DNA from: Sphingomonas dokdonensis
GTDB lineage: Bacteria; Pseudomonadota; Alphaproteobacteria; Sphingomonadales; Sphingomonadaceae
Direction: 5' to 3'
DNA: 64,000 bases
NCBI RefSeq assembly: GCF_002197685.1
Contig: NZ_NBBI01000003.1
Span: 62,001-126,000, forward strand
The position numbers were made by a program, and so were the translations under genes. Each line of letters begins with the position of its first letter. The stretch's first letter is position 1. The notes under the pieces were generated by a model. The model was not told the origin of the DNA. It saw nothing but the letters and a program-made list of their open reading frames with translations, and made no database searches. This document shows, one piece after another, positions 63,771 to 64,000 of this stretch.

Positions 63771-64000
63771 ATGAGGGAGCGACAACCGTGCGTTTATATC
63801 CTGGCAAGCGGACGGAATGGCACGCTGTACATTGGTGTGACGTCCAATCTCATCGGCCGGCTGATCCAGCATCGCGACGGCACATTCGCCGGCTTCACCG
63901 GTCGCTACGGCGTACAACGACTCGTGTGGTACGACGTGGCCGACACTATGGAAGCCGCGATTGCCACTGAGAAGCGACTCAAGAAGTGGCCGCGTCAGTA
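63771..64000 (+). CDS. GIY-YIG nuclease superfamily protein (3' truncated)
   Basis: An open frame starts at ATG 63771 and runs off the window after 76 visible residues. It matches the small stand-alone GIY-YIG family (UPF0213-like): CVYILASGRNGTLYIGVTSN has the V-Y-I and Y-I-G strands, followed by the catalytic-type Arg in LIGRLIQH and, further on, the Glu in ATEKRLKKW. These small proteins are found singly or in tandem in sphingomonads and other bacteria. It points away from ylxR. Confidence 0.82.
   Translation, partial: MRERQPCVYILASGRNGTLYIGVTSNLIGRLIQHRDGTFAGFTGRYGVQRLVWYDVADTMEAAIATEKRLKKWPRQ

Overview
The window is a chromosomal stretch of a high-GC alphaproteobacterium, most likely a Sphingomonas-type member of the Sphingomonadales. 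The reasons are the strong G/C bias at third codon positions, the order rpmF-plsX-fabH-ihfA-merR, a short-form HisG, a class I PHA synthase with phasin, a YlxR-InfB operon, and many intergenic palindromes of the GTCATCCCGG type. It is almost entirely coding, with genes on both strands and many 4-bp ATGA/GTGA stop-start overlaps. I see no rRNA, tRNA, CRISPR array, insertion sequence or prophage.

Layout. 1-6.4 kb: the 3' end of an unknown protein, a CbpA-like J-protein, a YihY membrane protein, fabI, a GNAT acetyltransferase and aroC, then two small secreted proteins. 6.4-10.8 kb: a SleB-type wall hydrolase, the metallopeptidase-ccmA-ccmB operon, phhB and an MFS transporter. 10.9-19.9 kb: a DEAD-box helicase, an MDR oxidoreductase, two large secreted hydrolases (a TolB-propeller/amidohydrolase and a DUF885 protein) and a nitroreductase. 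19.9-20.9 kb: a low-GC orphan gene and paired repeats. 20.9-26.4 kb: a probable catabolic cluster (epoxide hydrolase, zinc alcohol dehydrogenase, FAD oxidoreductase, SDR) with a TetR regulator. Two of its divergent promoters share an exact 13-bp site with an AACGCGTT core.

26.5-34.5 kb: a PLP enzyme of sulfur amino-acid metabolism, the two glyoxalase genes, a TPR protein, an alpha/beta hydrolase, a MurC-like ligase divergent from an LD-carboxypeptidase (suggesting peptidoglycan recycling), and YgfZ. 34.5-42.8 kb: pyrC, clpS, a second J-domain protein divergent from bolA, NUDIX, pirin, DUF2332, hisG-hisD, nusB and a DUF4169 protein. 42.9-46.5 kb: a MAPEG protein and the lipid/ribosome operon rpmF-plsX-fabH-ihfA-merR. 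46.5-50.6 kb: a ThiD-VOC fusion, DUF1272, a thioesterase, a TSUP permease and an aminotransferase.

50.7-53.2 kb: phaC and a phasin, with TGC-N3/4-GCA sites between them. 53.2-64 kb: the translation/RNA block ylxR-infB-rbfA and M50-truB-rpsO-pnp on the minus strand. This block is split by tdk and an unknown membrane-type gene. Its right end is flanked by a repeat and an opposing GIY-YIG gene that leaves the window.

The most interesting leads are the shared TetR-type operator, the ThiD-VOC fusion, the atypical MurC-like ligase with its partner gene preceded by a six-codon mini-ORF, the candidate phasin operators, and the compact TATATA divergent promoter of bolA.
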